Made by a program: the position numbers and the translations under genes. Under the pieces are notes generated by a model. The model made no database searches, had not been told where the DNA came from, and worked only from the letters and a program-made list of their open reading frames with translations. This document shows, piece after piece, positions 6,366 through 14,500 of a stretch of 15,427 bases of DNA; the stretch's first letter is position 1, and each line of letters begins with the position of its first letter. Source of the DNA: Candidatus Latescibacterota bacterium (GTDB taxonomy: Bacteria; Latescibacterota; UBA2968; UBA8231); the NCBI GenBank assembly GCA_021295675.1, contig JAGWBY010000083.1, positions 2,187 to 17,613 on the forward strand. Reading direction: 5' to 3'.

Positions 6366-8708
6366 ATGAGACGAGTTTTACTGCTGTTCGCTGTACTGCC
6401 AGTGCTGCTGTTCGCCTGCGTCAGCACGTCGCCGACGCCCGTGCAACAGGCAGCGACCGAGAAGTTAGAGGATCCGCAGCTGCCCATTGACTCGCTGGTG
6501 ACCGTCGGCCAGCTAGACAACGGCTTGCGCTACGTCATCCGCAAAAACCAAAAGCCCGAGAACCGGGTCGAGTTGCGACTAGTGGTCGATGCCGGCTCGG
6601 TGCTGGAGGACGAAAACCAACAGGGGCTGGCGCACTTTGCCGAGCACATGGCCTTCAATGGCACCAAAAACTTCGCCAAGCAGGAGTTGGTGGACTACCT
6701 GGAGCTAATCGGCATGCGCTTTGGGCCGGATCTCAATGCCTACACCAGCTTCGACGAAACTGTGTACATGCTGACCGTGCCCACCGACAGCGCCGAGGTA
6801 GTACACACAGCCTTCCAAATCTTAGAGGACTGGGCGCACCAGATCAGCTTTGAGTCCGAGGAAATCGACAAGGAACGGGGCGTGGTCGTCGAAGAGTGGC
6901 GACTGCGGCGCGGTGCCCAGCAGCGCATGTTCGATGAGCAAATACCCATTCTCCTGCAGGATTCGCGCTACGCCGTGCGCCTGCCCATCGGCCAGAAAGC
7001 CGTACTCGATACCTTTCAGCACGAGGATCTGCGCCGCTTTTACCGCACTTGGTATCGGCCCGACCTGATGGGTTTTGTGGCCGTCGGCGACATTGAGCCA
7101 GCGGAGGTAGAGGCGCTAGTGCAGGAGTATTTTGCCCGCATCCCCGCGGCCGAAAGTCCCCCCGAGCGCACGGTGTTCCCCGTGCCCGACCACGAGGAGA
7201 CGCTCTTCGCCATCACCACCGACCCAGAGGCCACCTACAACAGCGTCAGCATCTACTACAAAATGGACGTTCGGCCCCAAGGGACGGTGAGCACCTACCG
7301 CCGCTCGCTGATTGAAGCCCTATATCACCGGATGCTCAACCAGCGCCTACACGAACTGACCAAGCTCCCCGAGCCGCCCTTTTTGGGTGCCTATTCGGGC
7401 CAAGGGCGTTGGTTGCGCTCCAAGGAGTTGCAAAACAACGGTTTCGACGCCGGACTTGAAGCCCTGCTGGTTGAAGCAGCGCGAGTGCGAGAATTCGGCT
7501 TTACCGCCTCCGAACTGGAGCGCGAGAAAAAGGAAATGCTGCGCAGCATGGAGCAGTCCTACCGCGAGCGCGACAAACAACAGTCGAGCGGTTTTGCCTC
7601 CGAATACGTGCGCCACCTGCTGACCGACGAGGCCATCCCCGGCATTGCCAAGGAGTACGAACTCTACCAGGAACTGGTACCCGGCATTGCATTAGAGGAG
7701 ATCAATGCGCTGGCCAGCGAGTGGACGAGCGAAAAAAACCGGGTGATCACCGTGGAAGCCCCCGAGCAAGAGGGCATTGCCGTGCCCAACGAGCAAGACC
7801 TGCTGGCGATCTTCGCCAAGGCGGCGCAGCAGGAGATCGCGCCGTACGCCGATGAGGTGTCCGACGAGCCGCTGGTGGCGCAAATGCCCGCTCCGGCCGA
7901 AATCGTCGAACGCAGCCAAATCCCCGAGATCGGCGCGACTTGGTGGACTCTCGCCAACGGCATCCGGGTCTGCCTGAAGCCGACGGACTTCAAAAACGAT
8001 GAAATTCTCTTCCGGGCCTATAGCCCCGGTGGGCATTCCCTAGTCCCCGACGCCGACTACGTGGCGGCCTCGACGGCGACCTCGGTGGTGAGCGAAGGCG
8101 GCGTGGGGCCGTTTAACAAGATCGCATTGGAGAAGAAACTGGCCGGCAAGGTGGTGCGGGTATCGCCTTGGATCAGCAGCCTGCGGGAGGGCGTTTCTGG
8201 CTCGGCCTCGCCCGAAGATATCCAGACCATGTTCAAGCTGATCTACGCCTTCTTCACTGCGCCGCGCCAAGACAGTACGGCCTTCCAAGCCTATCAGACA
8301 CTCATGCGAGGCTCCATCCAAAACCGCAGTGCGCGCCCAGAAACGGCGTTCAGCGACACCATTTCGGTCACCATGGCGCAGTATCACCACCGAGCGCGCC
8401 CCTGGTCGCTGGAGTTGCTCGACGAGATGGACTTGGCCACGTCTATGGCTGTGTACCAAGATCGCTTTGCCGACGCTGGCGACTTCTCGTTTTTCTTTGT
8501 CGGTAACTTCACCCTCGAAGAGATGGAGCCGCTGGTGCGCACTTATTTGGGCGGCCTGCCGACCACGGGACGGGAGGAGACTTGGCGCGACGTCGGCATT
8601 GAGGCCCCAGAGGGCGTGATCGACAAAGCGGTCTATCGCGGCATTGAACCCAAGAGCCGATCGCAGATGATTTTCACCGGCCCCTTTGCCTCGAACTCAG
8701 AGCCATGA
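6366..8708 (+). CDS. PqqL-like M16 zinc metallopeptidase, lipoprotein-like, main fragment before a frameshift
   Basis: This fragment has 780 residues. The leader MRRVLLLFAVLPVLLFAC has a lipobox-like end (LFA-Cys18), so anchoring in the periplasm is likely. The first M16 domain has the inverted zinc motif HFAEH (His90, Glu93, His94) and the downstream ERGVVVEEW segment, with Glu177 as likely third ligand and Glu170 nearby. The second domain follows, and the M16 C-terminal part begins after about residue 520. Homology is lost after FTGPF (nt 8687). Out of frame, eight bases later, the family sequence resumes as LRAMTSVLEIKLRE. I chose ATG 6366 because AGGAG lies 6 nt upstream and the signal peptide begins there, although the frame is open back to 6324. 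Without the rest, the protein lacks the GGTYG region needed by the two-domain clamshell. Confidence 0.85.
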   Translation: MRRVLLLFAVLPVLLFACVSTSPTPVQQAATEKLEDPQLPIDSLVTVGQLDNGLRYVIRKNQKPENRVELRLVVDAGSVLEDENQQGLAHFAEHMAFNGTKNFAKQELVDYLELIGMRFGPDLNAYTSFDETVYMLTVPTDSAEVVHTAFQILEDWAHQISFESEEIDKERGVVVEEWRLRRGAQQRMFDEQIPILLQDSRYAVRLPIGQKAVLDTFQHEDLRRFYRTWYRPDLMGFVAVGDIEPAEVEALVQEYFARIPAAESPPERTVFPVPDHEETLFAITTDPEATYNSVSIYYKMDVRPQGTVSTYRRSLIEALYHRMLNQRLHELTKLPEPPFLGAYSGQGRWLRSKELQNNGFDAGLEALLVEAARVREFGFTASELEREKKEMLRSMEQSYRERDKQQSSGFASEYVRHLLTDEAIPGIAKEYELYQELVPGIALEEINALASEWTSEKNRVITVEAPEQEGIAVPNEQDLLAIFAKAAQQEIAPYADEVSDEPLVAQMPAPAEIVERSQIPEIGATWWTLANGIRVCLKPTDFKNDEILFRAYSPGGHSLVPDADYVAASTATSVVSEGGVGPFNKIALEKKLAGKVVRVSPWISSLREGVSGSASPEDIQTMFKLIYAFFTAPRQDSTAFQAYQTLMRGSIQNRSARPETAFSDTISVTMAQYHHRARPWSLELLDEMDLATSMAVYQDRFADAGDFSFFFVGNFTLEEMEPLVRTYLGGLPTTGREETWRDVGIEAPEGVIDKAVYRGIEPKSRSQMIFTGPFASNSEP

Positions 8709-9175
8709 CCTCCGTGCTGGAAATTAAGCTGCGCGAGGTGTTGCGCGAGGACTTGGGCGGCACCTATGGGGTCTGGGTCGGCAGCAGCGGCTCACACTAC
8801 CCGGACGAGAAGTACCGCATCTCCATTTCCTTTGGCAGCGATCCCGAGCGCGTCGAGGAGCTGACGCAGGTAATCTTTGAGCAGATCGACAGCTTAAAAA
8901 CCGTCGGCACCACCGACCTCTACGTCGATAAGGTCAAGGAAATGCGCAAGCGCCAGCGCGAGACAGACCTCAAGGAGAACAGCTTCTGGGTCGGGTCGCT
9001 GGAGGCGCTCGACTTCAACGGGGTCGATCCACGGCTGCTGATTCAGTATCCAGCGTTGGTCGATTCGCTGACGGTGGAGGCCGTGCAGCAGTCAGCGCAG
9101 AAGTATTTCAACATGGATCGCTACGTGCGGGTGGTACTCTATCCAGAGGAGGGGGACGAGGCGGAGGGAGAGTAG
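8705..9175 (+). CDS. C-terminal fragment of the M16 peptidase (after frameshift)
   Basis: This fragment has 156 residues and starts with an ATGA overlap on the stop of the main fragment. It contains LREVLREDLGGTYGVWVGSS, the conserved substrate-contact segment of the inactive C-terminal M16 half, and ends with a basic/acidic tail (YPEEGDEAEGE). Family-like sequence in this frame begins slightly earlier, at about 8696 (CTC AGA GCC ATG). Related proteins usually have about nine residues between the GPF and LRAM segments, and here eight bases separate them, so about 19 nt appear lost. The ATGA overlap could allow translational coupling and assembly of two chains, though I think a broken gene or an assembly error is more likely. 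Confidence 0.75.
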   Translation: MTSVLEIKLREVLREDLGGTYGVWVGSSGSHYPDEKYRISISFGSDPERVEELTQVIFEQIDSLKTVGTTDLYVDKVKEMRKRQRETDLKENSFWVGSLEALDFNGVDPRLLIQYPALVDSLTVEAVQQSAQKYFNMDRYVRVVLYPEEGDEAEGE

Positions 9176-9206
9176 CGCTACGCAGTACTGTATTTCCCTT
9201 GTATAT

Positions 9207-9248
9207 GTCGCCGTCGGCTCAAGCTGTTTTAGTCGGGTCGGCGGCGAC
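9207..9248. terminator. Long hairpin between convergent genes, possible bidirectional terminator
   Basis: GTCGCCGTCGGC (9207-9218) pairs with GTCGGCGGCGAC (9237-9248) over 12 bp, counting two G-U pairs in the plus-strand transcript, with an 18-nt loop. It sits in the 110-nt gap between the plus-strand M16 peptidase and the minus-strand Argonaute operon. Neither side has a clear T-run, so Rho-independent action is uncertain. Confidence 0.4.
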
Positions 9249-9285
9249 TGGCTATTTGAAGTGGTCTTGTAGGGGAAGCTGGCCT

Positions 9286-10434
9286 CTAAGAAGTACCTGT
9301 AGCCGAACGTAAGGTTTCAAGTCGCGCCGTTTCCCAAGCCTGATAGTCTTTTGGTACTCGCCAAAATTCTTGCCATGCGGAGTTGAGAAGACCGACAATC
9401 CGCGTCAGCGTATCAGGCTTTGCCGTCTGTACACCAGTCCCTTCGATGCCTTCCTGCGCCGCCGAGACGATTTCAGAAAGCAGGGACTCTGGGTAACATT
9501 GCTGATATTCAGGCACTGGAGTGTAGCCCATAACCTCAACAAAATCCTGCCAAATCTTTTCGATCCGCTTTGCATCCGTCTCAAAGCCAATCCTTGTCAA
9601 CATCATCAGCACTACTTGCATTCTCGCATCATCCGCTGGGTGCGTTGACTCGAATTTCAGCGGCGTCTCAAAGGGATCACCGCCCCGTTTGACGCAGAGG
9701 TGATAGTGAGACCAAGCAAACGCCGGCCCGGCCATCAGTACACCGAACAAGTCGCAGAAGAATTCCTGCATCCAGTATTTAGCCCAAGAGTTGTTCCATA
9801 GCTGAAGCTGGTAGATCTTGCCCTCCGGCTTGCGTACGCGCTCAGCGGCTGTGCTTTCACTGTGGAAATGCCTTACCATCTCGAACAGACTTCGTTTGTA
9901 GACGATATGATACGATTCAAGTGTAGGAAGATCGGCGTTCTGCCGCTGATGAAATGGATGACAGAGTTCGTGATAGATATCGGGTAGATGAAGGAGAAAC
10001 CTGCTCTCCATCAAGGGTAAACAGAGGAGGTTAAAGTCTCGGTATATATGGAAATAATCCTGAGATATATGGCTGATAGTCGGAGAGATTAAAGGGTAGG
10101 AGATCTCCTCACAGATAGCCGTAATAAGCTGGTTAAGAAAATCATCATCTGGACTCGTTCTACTAAGGGCAAATACGCCGACCCCCTCAATAGAATTGAG
10201 TTGCCTCACTATACGTTTGAATTCCCTCACACGCCGCGGCGTCTGTAACGACGTATCGACAACGGTCTCTTCAGCTAAATATTGAAGAGTAATCTGCGTT
10301 TCGTTGAGTTTCGTCAAGCAAATCTGTCGCAAGCCGTCATATTCACGTGGATACCGTCTCTGCACGACTTGGCGTAACTGCCGCGCCCGCTCCAGAGATT
10401 GACCAATCGACCCAATCAAGTACTCCTCGACCAT
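9286..10434 (-). CDS. Predicted zincin-type metalloprotease, last gene of the Argonaute operon
   Basis: This 382-residue soluble protein has no signal peptide. The segment LLHLPDIYHELCH gives an HExxH zinc motif (His155, Glu156, His159). It is followed by EFFCDLFGVLMAGPAFAW, where Glu224 or Asp228 could be the third ligand (ExxxD as in gluzincins). A later STHPADDARM segment (His265) recurs in related hypothetical zincins. The N-terminal 140 residues are helical and basic with no domain I recognise. The start overlaps the stop of the upstream small gene by one base (TAATG), with GAGGG just upstream, so it is co-translated with the Argonaute cluster. A protease beside a guide-dependent nuclease could be an effector or an activator, but the target is unknown. 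Protease activity itself is inferred from motifs only. Confidence 0.75.
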   Translation of the reverse strand: MVEEYLIGSIGQSLERARQLRQVVQRRYPREYDGLRQICLTKLNETQITLQYLAEETVVDTSLQTPRRVREFKRIVRQLNSIEGVGVFALSRTSPDDDFLNQLITAICEEISYPLISPTISHISQDYFHIYRDFNLLCLPLMESRFLLHLPDIYHELCHPFHQRQNADLPTLESYHIVYKRSLFEMVRHFHSESTAAERVRKPEGKIYQLQLWNNSWAKYWMQEFFCDLFGVLMAGPAFAWSHYHLCVKRGGDPFETPLKFESTHPADDARMQVVLMMLTRIGFETDAKRIEKIWQDFVEVMGYTPVPEYQQCYPESLLSEIVSAAQEGIEGTGVQTAKPDTLTRIVGLLNSAWQEFWRVPKDYQAWETARLETLRSATGTS

Positions 10435-10799
10435 TAACGCCCTCGTAGTCGGCGGGCTATATCTGCCCGTTCCTGTTCCAATCCTTGGGCGAGTTTTCCG
10501 AGCTGTCTTAGGTAAGCCTGATCCACATCACCTTTCTGAAGTCGTTCCCCAAGTTGTTTCAAGTTTGCTAAAGGCTCACCCGTACTCGACCTAAGCAGAC
10601 TATCTAGCGTCAACGCTTCAAGAGACTGAGACTCCAGACCTTGATCGCTCGCGTCAATGAAGAGTTGCGCAAGTTTCTTCTGATCTGGATCGGCCGGGTC
10701 AGCCCCGTATCGTCTCAGTTGTTCAATTACCCTGTCTATTAGTACGCCGTATGCCTCGACATCGGCGTAAACGCCGGTCAGCAAGCTCAAGTCACTCAT
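10434..10799 (-). CDS. Small helical protein between Argonaute and protease genes
   Basis: This 121-residue cytoplasmic protein has no cysteines and no recognisable domain. Its leucine/glutamine-rich heptad-like segments (VLIDRVIEQLRRYG, LANLKQLGERLQKG, YLRQLGKLAQGLEQE) suggest an all-helical, possibly coiled-coil fold. It overlaps the Argonaute stop by 4 nt (ATGA) and the protease start by 1 nt, and GGAGGAGG lies about 7 nt before its ATG. The position suggests an adaptor or an inhibitor for one of its two neighbours. I do not recognise the family. Confidence 0.75.
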   Translation of the reverse strand: MSDLSLLTGVYADVEAYGVLIDRVIEQLRRYGADPADPDQKKLAQLFIDASDQGLESQSLEALTLDSLLRSSTGEPLANLKQLGERLQKGDVDQAYLRQLGKLAQGLEQERADIARRLRGR

Positions 10800-13171
10800 G
10801 TTGACACCTCCTCCTGAAGATGGGCGCTTGCAAATTCAATGGCATCTTGGTCATATTCCGCAGCTTCATCGAATAGGCTGCGATCACAAAGTTTGATCGA
10901 AATCGGCAGACGTGTCGCGCCTTCTGGCTGAGTCCACGTCAGGCAGCTAAGCGAAAAAATATCAGACAGGCAGTGTTCGATGGACATCTCACCAGCCGCC
11001 CGCCGGATGTGGAGCGGATTGGCCGTCCCCGGAATTCGGAAGGGACGCCCAGTGGTACAGATATAGCCCTCATCTGGAGCAGTTTGCATCCAACTACCGA
11101 CTATCGGGTTCTCGACATAGATCCCTTGTCCGCTTCTTGACGGCTTCACATCGAACAACCGTAGCGATGCAGGCGAAGACTTGGCGACCTCGACGACTGT
11201 GAGTTGCCAGTCTTGATCGAGATGGCCTTCTATGGCAAGCTGTCTGCACGCTTCTTTTAGCCCTTCGATTTCCGCTGGCCAAGCGCGTCCGTCACGATGG
11301 ATGACGATCTGTTTCGGACGCTGTTTGAGATGGGCTCCTTCTTTGCGGACGAGATCGCTCACGAACTGCGCAACTTGGTTTTTGAGCAATTGCTCCTTTT
11401 GCCGCGACTGACTCGTGGATAATCTGACGATCTTTCCTCTATCGGCAATCAGGGTGAAAGCTACGGTATTATTCTTTACGTCAATTCCGATCACCACATC
11501 CGCATGTAAGGGTGTATCGAGAATGAATGGCCATTTCCCGTTCGCGAGGAGTACCTTGTTGAGCGCGACATTGCGTAGGTAGCCAGAGAGACGTTTGCGC
11601 TCTGCGGACTTTACGACGTAACGTGTTGTGTCCCCGCTTGTCATACTGCCGTAGGCATTCTTTGCCATGTCCGTGTGGATCACGGCTGCATTGAGCCCAA
11701 AGAGATCGGGAAACTCCTTCACCGTCCACGCCGCCAACTGATCTGCTGATCGGGGACGGCGACCATAGCGATGTACCATCACGAGCGCGTAGCCTGGCCT
11801 AACGTTAATAGTTTCTACGGCCTTTCTAATCGCCCGGGACTGACCGACGAAATCACGTCTGATGTTGAGATCGTCATATACAATGACTTCAGGATTATAA
11901 CCCCCGCCATTGGGATAGAGATCATTTACCTGCTCCTTGAGATCCTTGATGAACTGCGAGCCATAGCTATCCTCAACACTCTTGGGCAGCACGAGATATT
12001 GACGGTCAAGGAGACTCTGATTAAAGAAACCCACGTCTTTATCTTTTAAGAGCATCAGCCTGCTTCGTCCATAATTTTTAAGAGCGGTGTCCGCGTTGGG
12101 GTCGCTCCTGTCGAACGAAAGCGTCTTATCATTGCCGAAACGCAAGTCGGGCGGCAAGAACGGTTTTGTTTTTGTACTCCCTGCCTCTTCTGAAACCGAA
12201 AAATTGACGTCTCTGACCGACACCTGCCTCAGAAACGTTTTAACGACTTGGTTAATCTGAGGGCGTCGATCTTGGGGATCGATAACTGTCTCGCGTTGAA
12301 ACTTAGCACCCCCTCGGCTATGAGTATCTTCGACCAGATAGCAGAGTGCTGCGGGTGCTGAACGTTGTTCCGGTCCGTTCGTCTGATAGTGAATCGCGGC
12401 ACCGTCCGGTGAGAGGTTCGCGATTGAAGCCGGCACGGGTTTCCGAGATTTTCTGTGTAGGTAATCGATCAAACTGACTGCTTCTCCGTCAAGTGGTATC
12501 GAAGGTGTGCCGATGCTCAGGTCGGAGAGGCCGGCGAGAGTGACCTCGAACCAATTGTGCCCCATTTTATAGACGCACGACCGGCCTTTGAGCGCGTTGA
12601 TCTGTTCCCGCCTCGCTCTCGCCAATAGCGGCGATCTTGAAACGAGTTTACGCCGCAAATCTACAACGGCACCAAACCCGCCCTCCGGGTGCAGAACGGT
12701 ACGCATAGAGAAGCCCTCGTAGAGGTCAATATCGCCAAATTGTTTCGCCGGTCTCTTAAAAAAGAACGGCTGCCCCGCTCCTGGCTGCCAGAGACGCGAA
12801 TCCTTCCAGAGCACACCCTGAAAGATGAATTGGAGGAAGCGTAGTCGAACGGGATTGAGTTCTGGATGAGCCTCTGTGAAATCGAGATCAATAACATCTC
12901 CGGCGTCTTTCAATACGGCAATAACCCCGACAAGCATAATGTGGTCTGGCGGGTCTCCGGACTCGGTGGGGACGCCCAAGAAAGTCTCGCCCTCCACATC
13001 GTAGGTCGTCACCGGTGCTCTCATCTGAAAGCTCAACCGCCGGACGAGCCGTTGCACATTACTATAATAGTCTGGACCATCTCGACGTAGGCCGGTGATC
13101 TGGTACAGTCGGTATGTTGTACTTAGTCCGTCTAGGCCATCAATGCGAAAACAATTCGTTTCAGTGGACAT
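10796..13171 (-). CDS. Long prokaryotic Argonaute (N-PAZ-MID-PIWI) with intact DEDD catalytic set
   Basis: This 791-residue Argonaute probably uses a short nucleic-acid guide to cut complementary DNA or RNA. The PIWI domain (about 555-791) shows GIDVKNN (Asp564), RQKEQL (Glu593), IVIHRDGR (Asp627) and LPISIKLCDRSLF (Asp763). The 34-residue Glu593-Asp627 spacing equals that in Thermus thermophilus Ago (E512-D546). A PAZ-like region is visible at about 225-330, with a DYLHRK segment and an ALCYLVED end resembling the PAZ 'YLPPELC' end. The MID region covers about 470-555. The 'AKxGGxPW' stretch of typical MID domains reads LLANGKWPF, so the guide 5'-end pocket may differ. I chose ATG 13171 (MSTETN) because GGGAG lies 8 nt upstream. 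ATG 13252 is also in frame but has no ribosome site and would overlap the nuclease gene by 92 nt. The chosen start overlaps it by 11 nt. Confidence 0.93.
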   Translation of the reverse strand: MSTETNCFRIDGLDGLSTTYRLYQITGLRRDGPDYYSNVQRLVRRLSFQMRAPVTTYDVEGETFLGVPTESGDPPDHIMLVGVIAVLKDAGDVIDLDFTEAHPELNPVRLRFLQFIFQGVLWKDSRLWQPGAGQPFFFKRPAKQFGDIDLYEGFSMRTVLHPEGGFGAVVDLRRKLVSRSPLLARARREQINALKGRSCVYKMGHNWFEVTLAGLSDLSIGTPSIPLDGEAVSLIDYLHRKSRKPVPASIANLSPDGAAIHYQTNGPEQRSAPAALCYLVEDTHSRGGAKFQRETVIDPQDRRPQINQVVKTFLRQVSVRDVNFSVSEEAGSTKTKPFLPPDLRFGNDKTLSFDRSDPNADTALKNYGRSRLMLLKDKDVGFFNQSLLDRQYLVLPKSVEDSYGSQFIKDLKEQVNDLYPNGGGYNPEVIVYDDLNIRRDFVGQSRAIRKAVETINVRPGYALVMVHRYGRRPRSADQLAAWTVKEFPDLFGLNAAVIHTDMAKNAYGSMTSGDTTRYVVKSAERKRLSGYLRNVALNKVLLANGKWPFILDTPLHADVVIGIDVKNNTVAFTLIADRGKIVRLSTSQSRQKEQLLKNQVAQFVSDLVRKEGAHLKQRPKQIVIHRDGRAWPAEIEGLKEACRQLAIEGHLDQDWQLTVVEVAKSSPASLRLFDVKPSRSGQGIYVENPIVGSWMQTAPDEGYICTTGRPFRIPGTANPLHIRRAAGEMSIEHCLSDIFSLSCLTWTQPEGATRLPISIKLCDRSLFDEAAEYDQDAIEFASAHLQEEVST

Positions 13172-14102
13172 GTGACTTCTCCCAGCAAATGGCGCGGAAT
13201 GCACAGCGTTGGCAGGTTTCTTCATATGCAGCGCCCCTAAAATCTTCGACATTCAAATCAGCGTATTTCCTGCCTTCGGTCAGACAGGCAATCTCGTAGG
13301 CAGAGCTAAGCATATATTCTTCTGCCTCTACGATTTGTTCTTCCTCAAGCGAGTGCTTCCGCACGACGTTGGTCAGAAGCTGGACTTCGTAGAGCGCTGA
13401 CTCTTGAGGCTGCGTTTCAAAGCCACTAGGAAAATCCCTATGCGGCCTACAACGACTGAGTGCAATTGCGTAAATCGCCAATTGCAGCCAAGCATCATTC
13501 GTGCCGAACGCGTGAACCTTCCAGTCAATGATCGTCGGAGGAGCATCGCCACGAAACGCAATCACGTCTGGATAGGCGAGCACCGTCACGTCGTCCATTA
13601 GTGTGAACTGAAGCGCACGTTGTGAGACGATGTAATCAGACGACTTCAGGATGCGTTTGATGTCGTCCAAAGAGAACAGGTTAACCAGAGCGGTTTCGAC
13701 ATCACACCACGCTCGCTCGATTTCATGCTCCGAAAGTTCGCCTTCATATTCCATGGCGTGAAAGACCGCGAAATCGTCTCCCTCCTTAGATACTTGCAAG
13801 CCCAGATCGGCAATCGGATGTTGCCGGGCGTAGGCGAGTTGTCGGTCGAATAAGCCACGGGCGCGGTTCTTCGCGCCTTGCAGAGTGAGGCAGACGCCGC
13901 GATTGAGGTTCGGAATGAGCGTTTTTGATAGCACATCATCGACAATCCTGCCGCGCCAAGCACTTATGCTTTGGAGCTTGCCGAGCAAGTGGGCCCGCCT
14001 CCTGGACGGGTCTTTAGCTCTCGCGCTCACCGCAACATTCTTGAAAAACCATTGCCGCTGGCACTGGCGAAACGAGCGACTTGCTGAATAGGACCACCGC
14101 AT
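13161..14102 (-). CDS. Cas4/AddB-like PD-(D/E)XK nuclease with four-cysteine Fe-S motif
   Basis: This 313-residue RecB-family nuclease has motif II in YPDVIAF (Asp179), motif III in IIDWKV (Asp193, Lys195) and the RecB-type QLAIYA segment (Gln207, Tyr211). Cys14 in the N-terminal SASRSFRQCQRQWFF, together with Cys297, Cys300 and Cys306 (CxxCxxxxxC) near the C-terminus, matches the 4Fe-4S ligand layout of Cas4 and AddB. All metal-binding residues appear present. The family cuts single-stranded or unwound DNA ends, so here it could generate guides or degrade targets. ATG 14102 has GAGGAGG 5 nt upstream, inside the regulator gene, and shares one base with the regulator stop (TAATG). The 3' end overlaps the Argonaute start by 11 nt. 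Confidence 0.9.
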   Translation of the reverse strand: MRWSYSASRSFRQCQRQWFFKNVAVSARAKDPSRRRAHLLGKLQSISAWRGRIVDDVLSKTLIPNLNRGVCLTLQGAKNRARGLFDRQLAYARQHPIADLGLQVSKEGDDFAVFHAMEYEGELSEHEIERAWCDVETALVNLFSLDDIKRILKSSDYIVSQRALQFTLMDDVTVLAYPDVIAFRGDAPPTIIDWKVHAFGTNDAWLQLAIYAIALSRCRPHRDFPSGFETQPQESALYEVQLLTNVVRKHSLEEEQIVEAEEYMLSSAYEIACLTEGRKYADLNVEDFRGAAYEETCQRCAFRAICWEKSHVH

Positions 14103-14461
14103 TACCGCCTCCTCTTCCGAGACCGGATGAACTGCAAATACTCGAAGAGCGCCTCCTCTTCTTCCTCCGTTACTGTACCAATCCGGGCGGCGAAGGTGTT
14201 GAGAGATGAGTGATGTTCAGCAGATTGAGCTTGCGGCACCGGATAACCAGCAAGTTCCATCAAGAGTTCGTAGGGCACTTGATAGAGTTCGGCGAGTTTG
14301 TGCAGGTTTTGCAGTGCCGGCGTCTTTATCTTGCCGTGTTCCAACTGGCTTAGATAGGCGTTGGAGATTCCAGTCTCTTCCTCTACGGCTCGGAGCGTCA
14401 TTTCCAGCTTATTCCGAGCTGAGGCTAGAAAGGTCCCCAGCTTTTCTGTAGTCTGTACCAT
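14102..14461 (-). CDS. XRE-family helix-turn-helix regulator of the Argonaute operon
   Basis: This 119-residue protein has a Cro/C1-type HTH at about residues 8-62 (TLRAVEEETGISNAYLSQLEHGK). An acidic-to-basic tail follows (VTEEEEEALFEYLQFIRSRKRRR) of the kind seen in regulators of defence and mobile loci. As the first gene of the operon it probably represses its own promoter through the TTGCTAA sites at 14463-14500. I chose ATG 14461 because a near-consensus promoter ends just upstream, which would make the mRNA leaderless. A longer frame from TTG 14509 begins upstream of the -35 box and would not be transcribed. The stop shares one base with the nuclease start. Confidence 0.88.
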   Translation of the reverse strand: MVQTTEKLGTFLASARNKLEMTLRAVEEETGISNAYLSQLEHGKIKTPALQNLHKLAELYQVPYELLMELAGYPVPQAQSAEHHSSLNTFAARIGTVTEEEEEALFEYLQFIRSRKRRR

Positions 14462-14462
14462 G

Positions 14463-14500
14463 TTGCTAAGTATAATTAACTTGCTAAATATGTCAAGCAA
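14463..14500 (-). promoter_or_regulatory. Operon promoter with overlapping TTGCT operator sites
   Basis: On the minus strand TTGACA (14496-14491) and TATACT (14474-14469) are 16 nt apart, a near-consensus sigma70 promoter. The start point would be around 14463, so ATG 14461 is at or next to the 5' end of the mRNA. On the plus strand, TTGCTAAGTAT (14463-14473) is repeated as TTGCTAAATAT (14481-14491), 18 bp apart. An inverted half-site AGCAA (14496-14500) makes TTGCT-N10-AGCAA. The copies cover both the -10 and -35 boxes, as expected for an autorepressor operator. Confidence 0.65.

Noticed and set aside
13172..13252. Longer Argonaute start at ATG 13252
   Set aside because: It has no ribosome site, would overlap the nuclease by 92 nt, and adds 27 residues with no Argonaute-like character. 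ATG 13171 has GGGAG at good spacing.
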